Notes under the pieces: model-generated | Database searches by the model: none | Told to the model about the DNA's origin: nothing | What the model saw: the letters and a program-made list of their open reading frames with translations, nothing else | In this document: positions 25,840 to 34,931 of the stretch, piece after piece | Layout: each line of letters begins with the position of its first letter | Position numbering within the stretch: position 1 is the stretch's first letter | Program-made: the position numbers and the translations under genes | Assembly: GCF_004361855.1 (NCBI RefSeq) | Contig: NZ_SNWQ01000007.1 | Coordinates: 124,001 to 188,000, forward strand | Source of the DNA: Kribbella caucasensis | GTDB lineage: Bacteria; Actinomycetota; Actinomycetes; Propionibacteriales; Kribbellaceae | DNA length: 64,000 bases | Reading direction: 5' to 3'

Positions 25840-26471
25840 CAGGCAAGCCGGTGATCGGGGTGTTCGCGCTGCAAGGGAACGTGCGCGAACACGTCGCCAT
25901 GCTGACTCAGGTGGGCGTCGTGGCCCGGCCGGTACGGCGTCCGTCGGAGCTGGCCGAGGTGGACGCTCTGGTGCTGCCGGGTGGTGAGTCGACCACGATG
26001 GACAAGCTGGCCCGGGCGTTCGAGCTGTTCGAACCGTTGCAGAAGCGGATCGCGGACGGGATGCCCGTGTTCGGCACCTGCGCCGGGATGATCATGCTGG
26101 CCGACGAGATCACCGGCGGGATCGACGGGCAGGAGACGCTCGGCGGGCTTGACGTCACGGTCCGGCGGAACGCGTTCGGCCGGCAGGTGGACTCGTTCGA
26201 GGCGGACCTGGACTTCGCCGCCTTCGACACGCCGTACCACGCTGTGTTCATCCGGGCACCGTGGGTGGAGCGGGTCGGCCGGGAGGTGGAGGTACTCTCG
26301 ACGGTGAGGTCGGGCCCTGACACTGGGTGGGACAGGGTGGGGCCGGAGGCAGAGCACAGTAGGATCGTCGCGGTTCGTCACGATCGGCTGCTGGCCACGT
26401 CGTTCCATCCGGAGATGACCGGGGACGCCAGGCTGCACGGCTACTTCGCCGAGCTGGTCCGCGACCTCTGA
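25836..26471 (+). CDS. pdxT: Pyridoxal 5'-phosphate synthase glutaminase, PdxT subunit
   Basis: 211 residues from a GTG at 25836. Class I glutaminase that supplies ammonia to PdxS. The triad is complete: Cys82 in FGTCAGMI, His191 and Glu193 in TSFHPEM; GGESTT (about 50-55) is the oxyanion/glutamine loop. [10 protein letters not shown] and RAPWVERVG are family signatures. Compared with the usual ~195 residues there are extra residues at about 158-175 ([19 protein letters not shown]) in a surface loop before [15 protein letters not shown]. The insert does not touch the catalytic residues. Confidence 0.96.
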   Translation: MTGKPVIGVFALQGNVREHVAMLTQVGVVARPVRRPSELAEVDALVLPGGESTTMDKLARAFELFEPLQKRIADGMPVFGTCAGMIMLADEITGGIDGQETLGGLDVTVRRNAFGRQVDSFEADLDFAAFDTPYHAVFIRAPWVERVGREVEVLSTVRSGPDTGWDRVGPEAEHSRIVAVRHDRLLATSFHPEMTGDARLHGYFAELVRDL

Positions 26472-26504
26472 GTCGGTAGCAGCTGTAGAAGGGTTGGGTT
26501 CGCC

Positions 26505-27266
26505 ATGTCAGGCCACTCGAAATGGGCCACCACGAAGCACAAGAAGGCCGTCATCGACGCGAGGCGCGGCAAGCTCTTCGCGAAGCTGATCAAGAACATC
26601 GAGGTGGCCGCCCGGATGGGCGGCGGCGACGTGGGCGGCAACCCGACCCTGTACGACGCGATCCAGAAGGCGAAGAAGTCCTCGGTCCCGAACGACAACA
26701 TCGACCGCGCGGTCAAGCGTGGCTCGGGCGCCGAGGCCGGCGGCGCGGAGTACCAGACGATCATGTACGAGGGCTACGGCCCGAACGGCGTGGCGATGCT
26801 GGTCGAGTGCCTGACCGACAACCGCAACCGCGCCGCGGCCGACGTCCGGACCGCGATGACCCGCAACGGCGGTTCGCTCGGCGACCCGAACTCGGTCGCG
26901 TACATGTTCAACCGCAAGGGCGTGATCGTGCTCGCCAAGGAGCAGGACGGCAAGACGCTCAGCGAGGACGACGTGATGGAGGCCGTGCTGGAGGCGGGCG
27001 CCGAGGAGGTCAACGACCTCGGCGAGTCCTGGGAAGTGATCAGCGAGGCGACCGACCTGGTCACGGTCCGGACCGCCCTGCAGGACGCCGGCATCGACTA
27101 CGAGTCGGCTGACGCGTCGTTCGTCCCGTCCTTGACGATCGAGCTGGACGCCGAGGGCGCCGGCAAGATCTTCCGCCTGATCGACGCACTCGAGGACAGC
27201 GACGACGTGCAGAACGTCTACGCCAACTTCGACGTCTCCGACGACGTCATGGCCGAGGTCGGCTAG
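26505..27266 (+). CDS. YebC/PmpR (TACO1-type) family protein
   Basis: 253 residues, ATG at 26505 after AGAAGGGTTGGG. It starts with [14 protein letters not shown], the family signature, followed by [40 protein letters not shown] and [14 protein letters not shown]. Members were named as DNA-binding regulators; recent work on the family links them to relief of ribosome stalling at difficult motifs. In many actinobacteria it stands between pdxT and ruvC; here ruvC is about 14 kb away, so the usual pdxST-yebC-ruvCAB block has been split by the catabolic locus. A large stem-loop follows. Confidence 0.95.
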   Translation: MSGHSKWATTKHKKAVIDARRGKLFAKLIKNIEVAARMGGGDVGGNPTLYDAIQKAKKSSVPNDNIDRAVKRGSGAEAGGAEYQTIMYEGYGPNGVAMLVECLTDNRNRAAADVRTAMTRNGGSLGDPNSVAYMFNRKGVIVLAKEQDGKTLSEDDVMEAVLEAGAEEVNDLGESWEVISEATDLVTVRTALQDAGIDYESADASFVPSLTIELDAEGAGKIFRLIDALEDSDDVQNVYANFDVSDDVMAEVG

Positions 27267-27275
27267 TCCCTGGGT

Positions 27276-27340
27276 GTGAACAACATGTGGAGGGCTTGAA
27301 CAGGTACAGGACCTGTCCAAGCCCTCCAGTTGTTGTTCAC
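27276..27340. terminator. Large three-part stem-loop downstream of yebC
   Basis: Three nested perfect arms occur: GTGAACAACA with TGTTGTTCAC (outer, 10 bp), TGGAGGGCTTG with CAAGCCCTCCA (11 bp), and ACAGGT with ACCTGT (inner, 6 bp, five-base loop). Only a few unpaired bases separate them. It begins ten bases after the yebC stop and ends just before a leftward gene remnant, so it can serve both strands. There is no T tract, as often seen in actinobacterial terminators. Confidence 0.8.
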
Positions 27341-27343
27341 GGG

Positions 27344-27520
27344 TTACCTGGCGAGGCCCTCGCTGTCGATCACCTGGGCGGCCGGCGGCGCCTTGGGCTC
27401 CTTGATCCGGTTGTACTCGCTGAAGGTGAGGCTCTCGGTGCCGGACCTGCCCGGAAAGTCCAGGCGGACGGGCCTGGCGTTGGTGGCGTCGACCCACAGC
27501 GTGCCGCCGCTGGCAATTCG
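27344..27520 (-). pseudogene. C-terminal remnant of a lipoprotein-like gene
   Basis: A leftward frame open from 27520 to the TAA at 27346-27344 encodes ASGGTLWVDATNARPVRLDF then GTESLTFSEYNRIKEP and a Pro/Ala tail. It reads like the end of a LolA/LppX-type lipoprotein, where a W-V-D strand and a final 'F-S-x-Y' strand are common. A TAA closes the frame on the N-terminal side (27523-27521), no signal peptide or start is present, and only 58 codons remain. It is interpreted as a truncated relic. The family call is tentative. Confidence 0.45.
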
Positions 27521-27648
27521 TTACCGTGCTACTGCGTTGGCGGATGTGCCCTGGCGGGCTGCGGGATCAGCGGGCAACCACCCCTATTTTCAGCCCGAAC
27601 GGGCCGCCCAGCAGGGGATCGGGGACTAGTACCGCCGATCCACACCGC

Positions 27649-27683
27649 ACGCGGCTCCCGCCTGACCAGGGTGGGAGCCGCGT
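27649..27683 (-). terminator. Terminator hairpin after the Tat-exported YetA-like gene
   Basis: ACGCGGCTCCC (27649-27659) pairs perfectly with GGGAGCCGCGT (27673-27683) over a 13-base loop that can pair further. It lies seven bases beyond the stop of the leftward gene ending at 27691. GC-rich stem without a T tract, ordinary for this kind of genome. Confidence 0.75.
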
Positions 27684-27690
27684 CGGCGTC

Positions 27691-30384
27691 TCAGGGGTTG
27701 ACGATTTGGTCGCCGACCAGGGCGAGGGTTTGGATTGCGGCCAGGCCGTAGAGGGCGGTGGTGTTGGTGGAGACCCACTTGGCTGATTGGGTTGGGTTGA
27801 GGGTTGAGGTGATGGGCTCGGCGGTCCAGGGAAGGTTGGGGCCGTAGCCGTCACCGGTGTAGAACTCGCGCCAGGCCCTGGCGGCCAGGTCGTTGCTGTT
27901 GAGGCGGACGGCGGCGTACGCCGTGAGCCGGGCGTGGCCTTGGCGAAGGATCAGGTTGCCGAAGTGGGCGCCGACTTCGGCGGTCTGCTCGGCCCGGGTG
28001 GCGTTGTAGAGGCGGCAGTACTGCAACCAGGCCGCCTCGAAGGCGGGCATGTCGACCAAGTCGATGACCTCGGCGCAGATCTCCACCTGACCGAACATCG
28101 CGCTCAGGTGCGACACGCTGACCGTCTTCGCCGTCACCGGCGCGAACCGCCCGGTCTCCAGGTCGTACAGTCCACCACCGGTGACGAAGCCGTTCGGCAT
28201 CGCCGCGATCGTCTCCATCGTGCCGAGCAGCTTCGCCTTGGCGGTCGCCGCCTTCGGCCCTTGACGTTCCCACTCGGTGAGCCACGCGGCGGCCAGCCCA
28301 CTCCAGTCCGTCCCGAGGCCGATCGACAACGCGCGCGGATCGGGCGTGTACGGCTCAGTCCGGATCTTCCGGATCGGATCCAGCACCAGGAAGGTCCGAT
28401 CCGAGTCGACCAGCTCCGACAGCAGGTCGCCGGTGCGTTCGTCGGCCGTGAGGTAGTAGTAGAACCGCCGATAGATCGCCGTACTGATCCGCTGCTGCTT
28501 GGCGCTGTCGGCCCAGTGCTGTACGCCGTGCCGCGTCCCCAGCCCGGCCCACTGCCCCAGGTGATACACGTCGACTTCACCGGTATGCCGCGTCATCGCC
28601 TCGGCGAACCGGAAGATGTCCGCGCGGCCCGACCGCAGGAACGCGTACCAGAGCCACAGATCCGGTGACAGCTCCGAGTTGTCCCACGCGTACCCGCCCA
28701 CGTCGTACCGCCAGACCAGCCGGTCCTCGTCGTACGTGTGCATGATGTCGCCGTAGTCCCAGAACCCGTACCAGTGCCGCTGCTCGACCTGACCGCGGTA
28801 GAAGTCGAACAGGAAGTCCAGGTGGTCCTCGATCGCCTGCTTCGCCGGATGCGACCGGTCCACCGGCGTGACCAGTCCGCCGAAGACCTTCGTCGTCACC
28901 AGTTGGTCCACCGGGTTGATCAGCTGCGGGGGAGTGCGGACCTGGTCGGCCATCGAGCCGAGCCGTTCGGCCGTCGGGGTCGCGGCCAGCGCCCAGAAGG
29001 TCAGCTCACTGGTCCGCGCGATCCCGTACGGCGTACCGAAGCCGGGCTCGTAGTCCTCGTAGGTGATGTTCAGACCTTCGAGCTGTTCCGGATACGTGTC
29101 CTGGCCCATTCCGCCGTGGTAGAACCGCGTGTCCATCGCGCCGGCCTCGGGCGACCAGAGCCAGACTGTGACCTCTGCCTCCTCGGTCGCGGCGCCGCGA
29201 ATGTCGAGCTGGGCCGGGTGTCGCTGCCAGAAGTCGCGCAACCCGAAGGCGAGACCACCGCTGACCCCGCCGACGTAGCCGAGGCCGGAGGCGCGCTTGC
29301 CTTGATCGACCGGGATCCAGCCGTATCCCTTGGCGGTCCGCTTCTTCACCGTGAAGCCGTCCGAGGTCAGCTGGCTCAACGTGTAGTCGCCCCACTCGGG
29401 GATGTACTGCAACCGCGTGGTGACCCGCTGGTCCCAGGTCGCCGGATCGGGCAGCTTCGTCCCCGCGACCTGGGCCGACCGGACCACCGCACCCGGATCG
29501 CGGCGCAACCCGGTGATCCCCTTGACCGCCTCGGCCAGCATCCCGTGGCCCTCGCCGACGAACCGCACATGCCGGTCGTACGCCGCGTCCCGCATCGGCA
29601 CCCGGAACCGCACGCCGAGCCCGGCGATGTAGTCGCGCTGCCCATCCCGGTCGTACACGAATGTGTGCACCATCCGGATGTTCTCAGCATCTGCGTAGAA
29701 GTAGAGCCGCACCGTGAACGGCAGCCACGCCTCGCCGTCCTTGCCGTGTCGCCCGTCGATCCGCACGACCGCACGAACCGGACCGGCCTGCTCGACCTTG
29801 ACGCCAGTGATGTCGCTCTCCAGCCGTTCCCGCTCGGCCGACTTCTCCTCGTCGTCCTCGATCTTGTCCTGCTTGAGACTGACCAGCCGGCCCTTGCGCG
29901 CGATCTCCACGCCGCCACGCCAGATCTGGCTGATGAGTTCGGGGCCGTCCTTGCGGATCCGGGCCTTGATCACGCCGGTGTCGACGTCGACGTAGTTCTT
30001 CTCGTTCTTGACGGTGACGCCATGCGCGGGAGCGGCCGGCGTACCGGGTCCGAGTGTGTACGTGTGAGCAGGCGTCCCCGCGGCGATCGCGTGGGCGCTC
30101 CACTTCAGCGAACCGTCGGGCCAGTAGGCCGTCGGCCAACTCTGCATCGGTACTGCGCTGCCGTCGGCCGCGGTAAGCGCGAACGTCTGGTCCGCGCCGA
30201 CCACGCCCCGCGGCCACGGCGTACCCCAGGTCGTCACGGCCGCCGTCTCCGGCCGGCCCTCCAACCAGGTCAGTTTCACCTCAGGCACGGCGGCGGGTAC
30301 GGCGGCCGCGGTACGGGGGTCCAGCAGTGACGCGACTGGGACGGCGGCCATTCCGGCCAGGATCTGTCGTCGGGTGATTTCCAT
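27691..30384 (-). CDS. Tat-exported exo-rhamnogalacturonan lyase-like protein (PcRGLX/YetA family)
   Basis: 897 residues from the ATG at 30384 (GAGGTGG upstream). The N-terminus ITRRQILAGMAAVPVASLL is a Tat signal, so the folded enzyme is exported. The body matches the YetA/PcRGLX architecture: a beta domain at the start (TTWGTPWPRGVV, WPDGSLKWSAHAI), a central catalytic region (RDYIAGLGVRF, YGFWDYGDIMHTYD, RYDVGGYAWDNSELSPDLWL) and an alpha barrel (FYYYLTADERTGDLL). Family members split terminal rhamnose-containing disaccharides from rhamnogalacturonan by beta-elimination; activity here is inferred. It is a paralogue of the next gene upstream in the operon, 11 bases away. Confidence 0.82.
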   Translation of the reverse strand: MEITRRQILAGMAAVPVASLLDPRTAAAVPAAVPEVKLTWLEGRPETAAVTTWGTPWPRGVVGADQTFALTAADGSAVPMQSWPTAYWPDGSLKWSAHAIAAGTPAHTYTLGPGTPAAPAHGVTVKNEKNYVDVDTGVIKARIRKDGPELISQIWRGGVEIARKGRLVSLKQDKIEDDEEKSAERERLESDITGVKVEQAGPVRAVVRIDGRHGKDGEAWLPFTVRLYFYADAENIRMVHTFVYDRDGQRDYIAGLGVRFRVPMRDAAYDRHVRFVGEGHGMLAEAVKGITGLRRDPGAVVRSAQVAGTKLPDPATWDQRVTTRLQYIPEWGDYTLSQLTSDGFTVKKRTAKGYGWIPVDQGKRASGLGYVGGVSGGLAFGLRDFWQRHPAQLDIRGAATEEAEVTVWLWSPEAGAMDTRFYHGGMGQDTYPEQLEGLNITYEDYEPGFGTPYGIARTSELTFWALAATPTAERLGSMADQVRTPPQLINPVDQLVTTKVFGGLVTPVDRSHPAKQAIEDHLDFLFDFYRGQVEQRHWYGFWDYGDIMHTYDEDRLVWRYDVGGYAWDNSELSPDLWLWYAFLRSGRADIFRFAEAMTRHTGEVDVYHLGQWAGLGTRHGVQHWADSAKQQRISTAIYRRFYYYLTADERTGDLLSELVDSDRTFLVLDPIRKIRTEPYTPDPRALSIGLGTDWSGLAAAWLTEWERQGPKAATAKAKLLGTMETIAAMPNGFVTGGGLYDLETGRFAPVTAKTVSVSHLSAMFGQVEICAEVIDLVDMPAFEAAWLQYCRLYNATRAEQTAEVGAHFGNLILRQGHARLTAYAAVRLNSNDLAARAWREFYTGDGYGPNLPWTAEPITSTLNPTQSAKWVSTNTTALYGLAAIQTLALVGDQIVNP

Positions 30385-30395
30385 TCGGTTCCACC

Positions 30396-32942
30396 TCACT
30401 GACGGTGTTCGGGGATCAGGGCAAGGTTCTGGATCGCGGCCAGCCCGTACTGCGATGCGCCGTTGGTGCTGACGAACGCGGCCTCCTCGACCGGCATCAG
30501 TACGCCGGGACCGTGGATCTCGGTGATCCGCCAGTCCTCCACGCGCTGCATCGGATTGCGGTTCAGCTGGTCGCCCTCGTCGTGGAAGAACTTGCGCCAG
30601 GCAACCTTCGCCAGCTCGGCATCGCCGGTGCGCGCGGCGGCGCACGCGGCGAGCCGGCTGTGTGCCTGGGGGAGTGAGATTCCTGCCAGCGGACGGCCTA
30701 CCTCGGCCGTCTGCTGGTCGGGTGATGCGAGGTACAGCCGGCAGTAGTCGAGCCAGGCCTTCTCGAACCCTGGGACATCCAGGTCGAGATCGATCAGCTC
30801 GGCACAGATCTCGGGCAGCCCGAAGACGGCGGACAAGTGGGAGACGGAGATCTGCTCGCGCGCGGTGTCGAATCGGCCGTTGGCCAGGTCGAGCAACGCC
30901 TGGCCGGTCAGGAATCCGTAGTGCAGTGCGGCGATGTCGGCCATCGTCCCGACCAGTCGCGCCCGGGCCTGCTCGTCGCCGTGCCGCTCCCAACGAGTGA
31001 GCCAGGCCGCGGCCAACGCGCCCCAGTCGACGCCGAGCCCGACCGACAACGCGCTCGGGTCCGGCGTGTAGACATCCGTCCGCACCTTGCGCAACGGGTC
31101 GACCGCGAGGAACGTCTCCTCGGCCTGCGCCAGCTCGTCCATCAGGTCGCCGGTGCGCTCGTCGGCGGTCAGGTAGTAGTAGAACCGCCGGTAGATCGCG
31201 CTGGAGATGCGTAGTTGCTTACAGCTACAACCCCAGTGCTGCACGTTGTGCCGCGACCCCAGACCCTTCCACCGGCCGAGATGATGGACGTCGACCTCGC
31301 CGGTATGGCGTGTCATCGCCTCGGCGAACCGGAACACGTCGGCCCGCCCGGTCCGCAGGAATTGATACCAGAGCCACAGGTCGGGGGAGAGTTCCGAGTT
31401 GTCCCACGCGTACCCGCCGACGTCGTACCGCCAGGTGTGCCGATCCTGGTCGTAGGTATGCATGACGTCGCCGTAGTCCCAGAACCCGTACCAACGACGT
31501 TGCTCCCGCTGGCCGACGTAGTAGTCGAAGAGGAAGTCGAGCCGGTCCTCGATGTCTTGGTTGGCGGGATCAGGCAGGCTCCAGCTGCCGAAGATGTTTG
31601 CCTGGAGCAACGTCTCGGGTGCGGCTGTGAGCAGGGCGGGGGAGTTGAGCATGGCCGCGTGCTCGGCGAGTTCCTCGGCGGACGGGGTGGTGTCGTGGGC
31701 TCGCAGGGTCAGCTCGTGCGTGCGGGCGATCCCGTGCGCGTTGCCGAACCCTGGTTCGTAGTCCTCGTAGGTGATCTCCAGGCCCTCGAGTTGTTCGGCG
31801 AAGGTTTCCTGGCCCATTCCGTCGTGCCAGTAGCGCAGGTCCATCGCGGGCGCCGAGGGCGACCACATCCAAACCGTTGCCTTTGCGCAGTCGGTCGCGG
31901 CGCCGCGGATGTCCAGCCGCGTGGGGTGGAGCTTCCAGAAATCGCGCAGGCCGAATCCGAGCCCGCCGCTGATCCCGCCGACATACCCGTACCCCGGGGA
32001 GCGGGTGCCGGCCGGAATCGTCACCCAGGCGTGGCCGGGGGCGGTCCGCTTCCGCAGCGTGAACCCGTCGGCGCTGGACTGGTCGAGGGTGTAGTCGTTC
32101 CACCGCGGAATCAGGTGAAGCCGCCGCGCGACCTCGTCGTTCGGGATCTTGCCGACGGGATCACCAGCCACCTGCGCCCGGCGTACCGGCTCGCCTGGAT
32201 CGCGACGCAACCCCGTCAGGCCGCGGACCGCCTCGGTGAGGAAGCCCTCCGGCCCGGCCAGGCGGATGTGCCGGTTGTGCGGCTCGTCGTGCATCGGGAC
32301 GTCCGCGCTGAGCCCGAGGCCGGCGAGGAAGTCGCGCGACGGATCGCCGTCCCAGATGAAGCTGTGCACGATCCGGACATCCGTCGCGCCCGCATAGAAG
32401 TAGAGCCGGACGGAGAACGGCAGCCATTCGCCGTGCCTCCCCGTGAGCCGGACGACGGCACGCACCGGCCCGTCTTGCTCCACGACGATCTGGTCGACGC
32501 TCGCGGTCGTCTGCTGCCTTGTCCGGCTGCCGTCCTCATCGGGACCGTCCTGCTTGATGCTGACCAGCCGGACCTCCCGCGCCACCTCGCGTTCGCCGTA
32601 CAGAATCTTGCTGATCAGGTGCGGTTTCGTCAGCACCCAGCTCACCTCGCCGGAGGTCACCCGCACCTCCTCATCAGCCTCGACGACGCTGACTGGATGC
32701 TCGGGTGGTGCGGGCTGGCCGGCGACCAGCTCGTACGACGGGGCGGGGTGCCCAACTGGTCCGATGGCATGGGCGGACCACTTGATCGAGCCGTCCGGCC
32801 AGGTCGCTGTGGTCCAGCTCTGCACCGGAGTCCCGTCGCGCAGGGCGAACGTGGTGTCGTCGGGAGTGGTGCCGCGGGGCCAGGGCACACCCCACGTAAT
32901 GCCCTGGCTGCGCGCTTGTTCGAGCCAGTGCACTGTCGTCAT
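30396..32942 (-). CDS. Cytoplasmic paralogue, exo-rhamnogalacturonan lyase-like (PcRGLX/YetA family)
   Basis: 848 residues from the ATG at 32942, overlapping the permease stop as ATGA. It matches its neighbour along the whole length (TWGVPWPRGTTPDD, WPDGSIKWSAHAIG, RDFLAGLGLS, YGFWDYGDVMHTYDQDR, YDVGGYAWDNSELSPDLWLW, RRFYYYLTADERTGDL) but has no signal peptide: the conserved fold begins within ten residues of the start. It should therefore act inside the cell on oligosaccharides brought in by the permeases with which it is coupled. The same order, permeases then yetA, is seen in the Bacillus lpl operon. Substrate is inferred as pectin-derived rhamnogalacturonan pieces. Confidence 0.82.
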   Translation of the reverse strand: MTTVHWLEQARSQGITWGVPWPRGTTPDDTTFALRDGTPVQSWTTATWPDGSIKWSAHAIGPVGHPAPSYELVAGQPAPPEHPVSVVEADEEVRVTSGEVSWVLTKPHLISKILYGEREVAREVRLVSIKQDGPDEDGSRTRQQTTASVDQIVVEQDGPVRAVVRLTGRHGEWLPFSVRLYFYAGATDVRIVHSFIWDGDPSRDFLAGLGLSADVPMHDEPHNRHIRLAGPEGFLTEAVRGLTGLRRDPGEPVRRAQVAGDPVGKIPNDEVARRLHLIPRWNDYTLDQSSADGFTLRKRTAPGHAWVTIPAGTRSPGYGYVGGISGGLGFGLRDFWKLHPTRLDIRGAATDCAKATVWMWSPSAPAMDLRYWHDGMGQETFAEQLEGLEITYEDYEPGFGNAHGIARTHELTLRAHDTTPSAEELAEHAAMLNSPALLTAAPETLLQANIFGSWSLPDPANQDIEDRLDFLFDYYVGQREQRRWYGFWDYGDVMHTYDQDRHTWRYDVGGYAWDNSELSPDLWLWYQFLRTGRADVFRFAEAMTRHTGEVDVHHLGRWKGLGSRHNVQHWGCSCKQLRISSAIYRRFYYYLTADERTGDLMDELAQAEETFLAVDPLRKVRTDVYTPDPSALSVGLGVDWGALAAAWLTRWERHGDEQARARLVGTMADIAALHYGFLTGQALLDLANGRFDTAREQISVSHLSAVFGLPEICAELIDLDLDVPGFEKAWLDYCRLYLASPDQQTAEVGRPLAGISLPQAHSRLAACAAARTGDAELAKVAWRKFFHDEGDQLNRNPMQRVEDWRITEIHGPGVLMPVEEAAFVSTNGASQYGLAAIQNLALIPEHRQ

Positions 32943-33856
32943 TCTTTGACCGATCCGATCAGGACGCCTTTGGCGAAGTGCTTTTGCAGGAAGGGGTAGA
33001 AGAGCAGGATCGGCAGCGTCGCGACGACGACCACCGCGAACTTCAGCCCCTGCTCGGGGAAGCCCACGGTCTCCAGTTGCTGCAGCACGTTCGCCGAGTC
33101 GGCGTTCGCGGCGGTGAGCTGGCGGACGATCACCTGCAGCGTCCACTTCCTGCTGTCGTCGATGTAGAGCAGGGGAGACATGTAGTCGTTCCAGATCGCC
33201 ACCGCGTAGAACAACGAGAACGTCGCGATGATCGGCTTCGACAGCGGCAGCACGATCCGCAGGAACACGTTCAGCTCGTTGCAGCCGTCGATCCGGGCGG
33301 CCTCCTCCAGCGCCTCGGGCAGCTCCTGGAAGAAGCTCTTCACGACGATCAGGTAGAACGGGTTGATCGCCAGCGGGAGGATCAGCGCGAGGTAGCTGTC
33401 CAGCAGGCCCAGGTCGCGCACCACCAGGTACGTCGGAATCATCCCGCCGCTGAAGACCAGGGTGAAGATGACCAGGTTCAGCACCAGCGCCCGGCCCGGC
33501 AGGTACCGCTTGGCCAGCGGATAGGCCATGGTCAGCGTGAGCAACAATTGCACCACCGTGCCGACCGCCGTCACGCAGATCGTCGTGAGCAACGCGCGGA
33601 CGAAGGTGTCGGTGGAGAAGATGTACCGGTAGGTGTCGGTGACGAACTTCTCCGGCCACAGGAAGAACGGCCGCGAGCTGATCTCGGACTCGGTCGCGAA
33701 CGACCCGGCGAGGACGTAGACCAGCGGCAGCACGGTGACGAGCGCCAGCCCCGTCAGCAGCACGACATTCAGTACGTCGAAGGCACGGCTGCCGGGCGAG
33801 TCGTAGTACCGGACAGATCGCTTTCGTGGCTTGCGCAGGTGAGCGGTCGCAGGCAT
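32939..33856 (-). CDS. Carbohydrate ABC transporter permease (LplC type)
   Basis: 305 residues from the ATG at 33856, with AAAGGG eight bases upstream; a GTG six bases earlier is also possible. Six membrane helices, with the cytoplasmic EAA loop EAARIDGCNELNVFLRIVLP that docks to the ATPase. PFYLIVVKSFFQELP precedes it, typical of LplC/YtcP permeases for complex oligosaccharides. It would pair with the permease encoded just upstream. No ATPase gene is present in this locus, so a shared MsmX/MsiK-type ATPase elsewhere must be used. Coupled by overlap to the cytoplasmic YetA-like gene. Confidence 0.93.
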   Translation of the reverse strand: MPATAHLRKPRKRSVRYYDSPGSRAFDVLNVVLLTGLALVTVLPLVYVLAGSFATESEISSRPFFLWPEKFVTDTYRYIFSTDTFVRALLTTICVTAVGTVVQLLLTLTMAYPLAKRYLPGRALVLNLVIFTLVFSGGMIPTYLVVRDLGLLDSYLALILPLAINPFYLIVVKSFFQELPEALEEAARIDGCNELNVFLRIVLPLSKPIIATFSLFYAVAIWNDYMSPLLYIDDSRKWTLQVIVRQLTAANADSANVLQQLETVGFPEQGLKFAVVVVATLPILLFYPFLQKHFAKGVLIGSVKE

Positions 33857-33869
33857 GGTCACAGCCCTT

Positions 33870-34865
33870 TCAGAACAGGCCCCGCTGGCCGAGGCGCTTG
33901 GCCAGCCAGTTGGAGCCGAAGATCAGCAGGACACCGACGAGACCCTTGAACAGGCCGACCGCGGTCGCGTAGCTGAACGCGCCCTGCGTGATGCCGATGT
34001 AGTAGACGAATGTGTCGAACACGTCGGCCACGTCGCGGTTGAGCGAGGTGGTCATCAGCCAGATCTGCTCGAACCCGGAGTCCATCAGATTGCCGGAGGT
34101 GAGGATGGCCATCACCACGACGGTCGGGGCGATCGAGGGCAGGGTGATGTGCCAGAACTGCCGCCACCGACCGGCACCGTCCACCCGCGCCGCCTCGTAC
34201 AGCTGCGAGTCGACCCCGGCCAGCGCGGCCAGGTAGATGATCGTGCCCCAGCCGGTCTGCTTCCACAGCAACTGCAGCACGATCAGCGGCCGGAACCAGT
34301 CGGCCTGCGCGACGTAGTCGACCTTCTGCCCGCCGATCAGGCCGTGGATCCAGTTGGCGATCACGCCGAAGTCCACCGAGAACAACAGGTACGTCAGCGA
34401 CGCGACGATGGTCCAGGACAGGAAGTGCGGGATATAGATCAGCGACTGCACAGACCGCTTCAGCAGGCCGATGCGCAGCTCGTTCAGCATCAGGGCGACG
34501 ACGATCGGCGCTGGGAACACGAACACGATCGTGAGCAGGGCCAGTAGAAGCGTGTTGAACATCAGCCGGCCGAAGTCCGGCCCGGTGAATAGCTCCTGAA
34601 AGTGCTTGAGCCCCACCCATTCACTGCCCGAGTAGCCGACGAAGGGGACGTAGTCCTTGAAGGCGATGGTCAGGCCGTACATCGGCAGGTACTTGAAGAC
34701 GATGAAGTACACCAGGCCGGGCAGCAGTAACAGATATAGCCAGCGGTAGCGGAGCAGTTCCCGCCACAGCCGCACCGGCCGGGCGCGCCGCTTGCGCTTC
34801 GGGCTCGGCGGCGTCACCTCCGCGGCGGGGGGTACCACCTGGTTGGGCACCAGATCGGTGGCCAC
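33870..34865 (-). CDS. Carbohydrate ABC transporter permease (LplB type)
   Basis: 331 residues from the GTG at 34865. A basic N-terminal segment (PSPKRKRRARPVRLW) precedes the first helix (YLLLLPGLVYFIVFKYLPMY), as in LplB/YtcO-type proteins. It has six helices and the EAA loop EAARVDGAGRWRQFWHITLP. The segment FGVIANWIHGLIGGQKVDYV resembles the extended P-loop region in transporters of pectin or glycan oligosaccharides. It forms the pore with the next permease. It lies between the binding protein (upstream) and the second permease (13 bases downstream). Confidence 0.93.
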   Translation of the reverse strand: MATDLVPNQVVPPAAEVTPPSPKRKRRARPVRLWRELLRYRWLYLLLLPGLVYFIVFKYLPMYGLTIAFKDYVPFVGYSGSEWVGLKHFQELFTGPDFGRLMFNTLLLALLTIVFVFPAPIVVALMLNELRIGLLKRSVQSLIYIPHFLSWTIVASLTYLLFSVDFGVIANWIHGLIGGQKVDYVAQADWFRPLIVLQLLWKQTGWGTIIYLAALAGVDSQLYEAARVDGAGRWRQFWHITLPSIAPTVVVMAILTSGNLMDSGFEQIWLMTTSLNRDVADVFDTFVYYIGITQGAFSYATAVGLFKGLVGVLLIFGSNWLAKRLGQRGLF

Positions 34866-34931
34866 GGCGGCCTCCCTTCGGGTTCGAGCGGGCCCGGGAC
34901 GTGCCCGGGCCCGCCAACGGATTGGGGGGGG

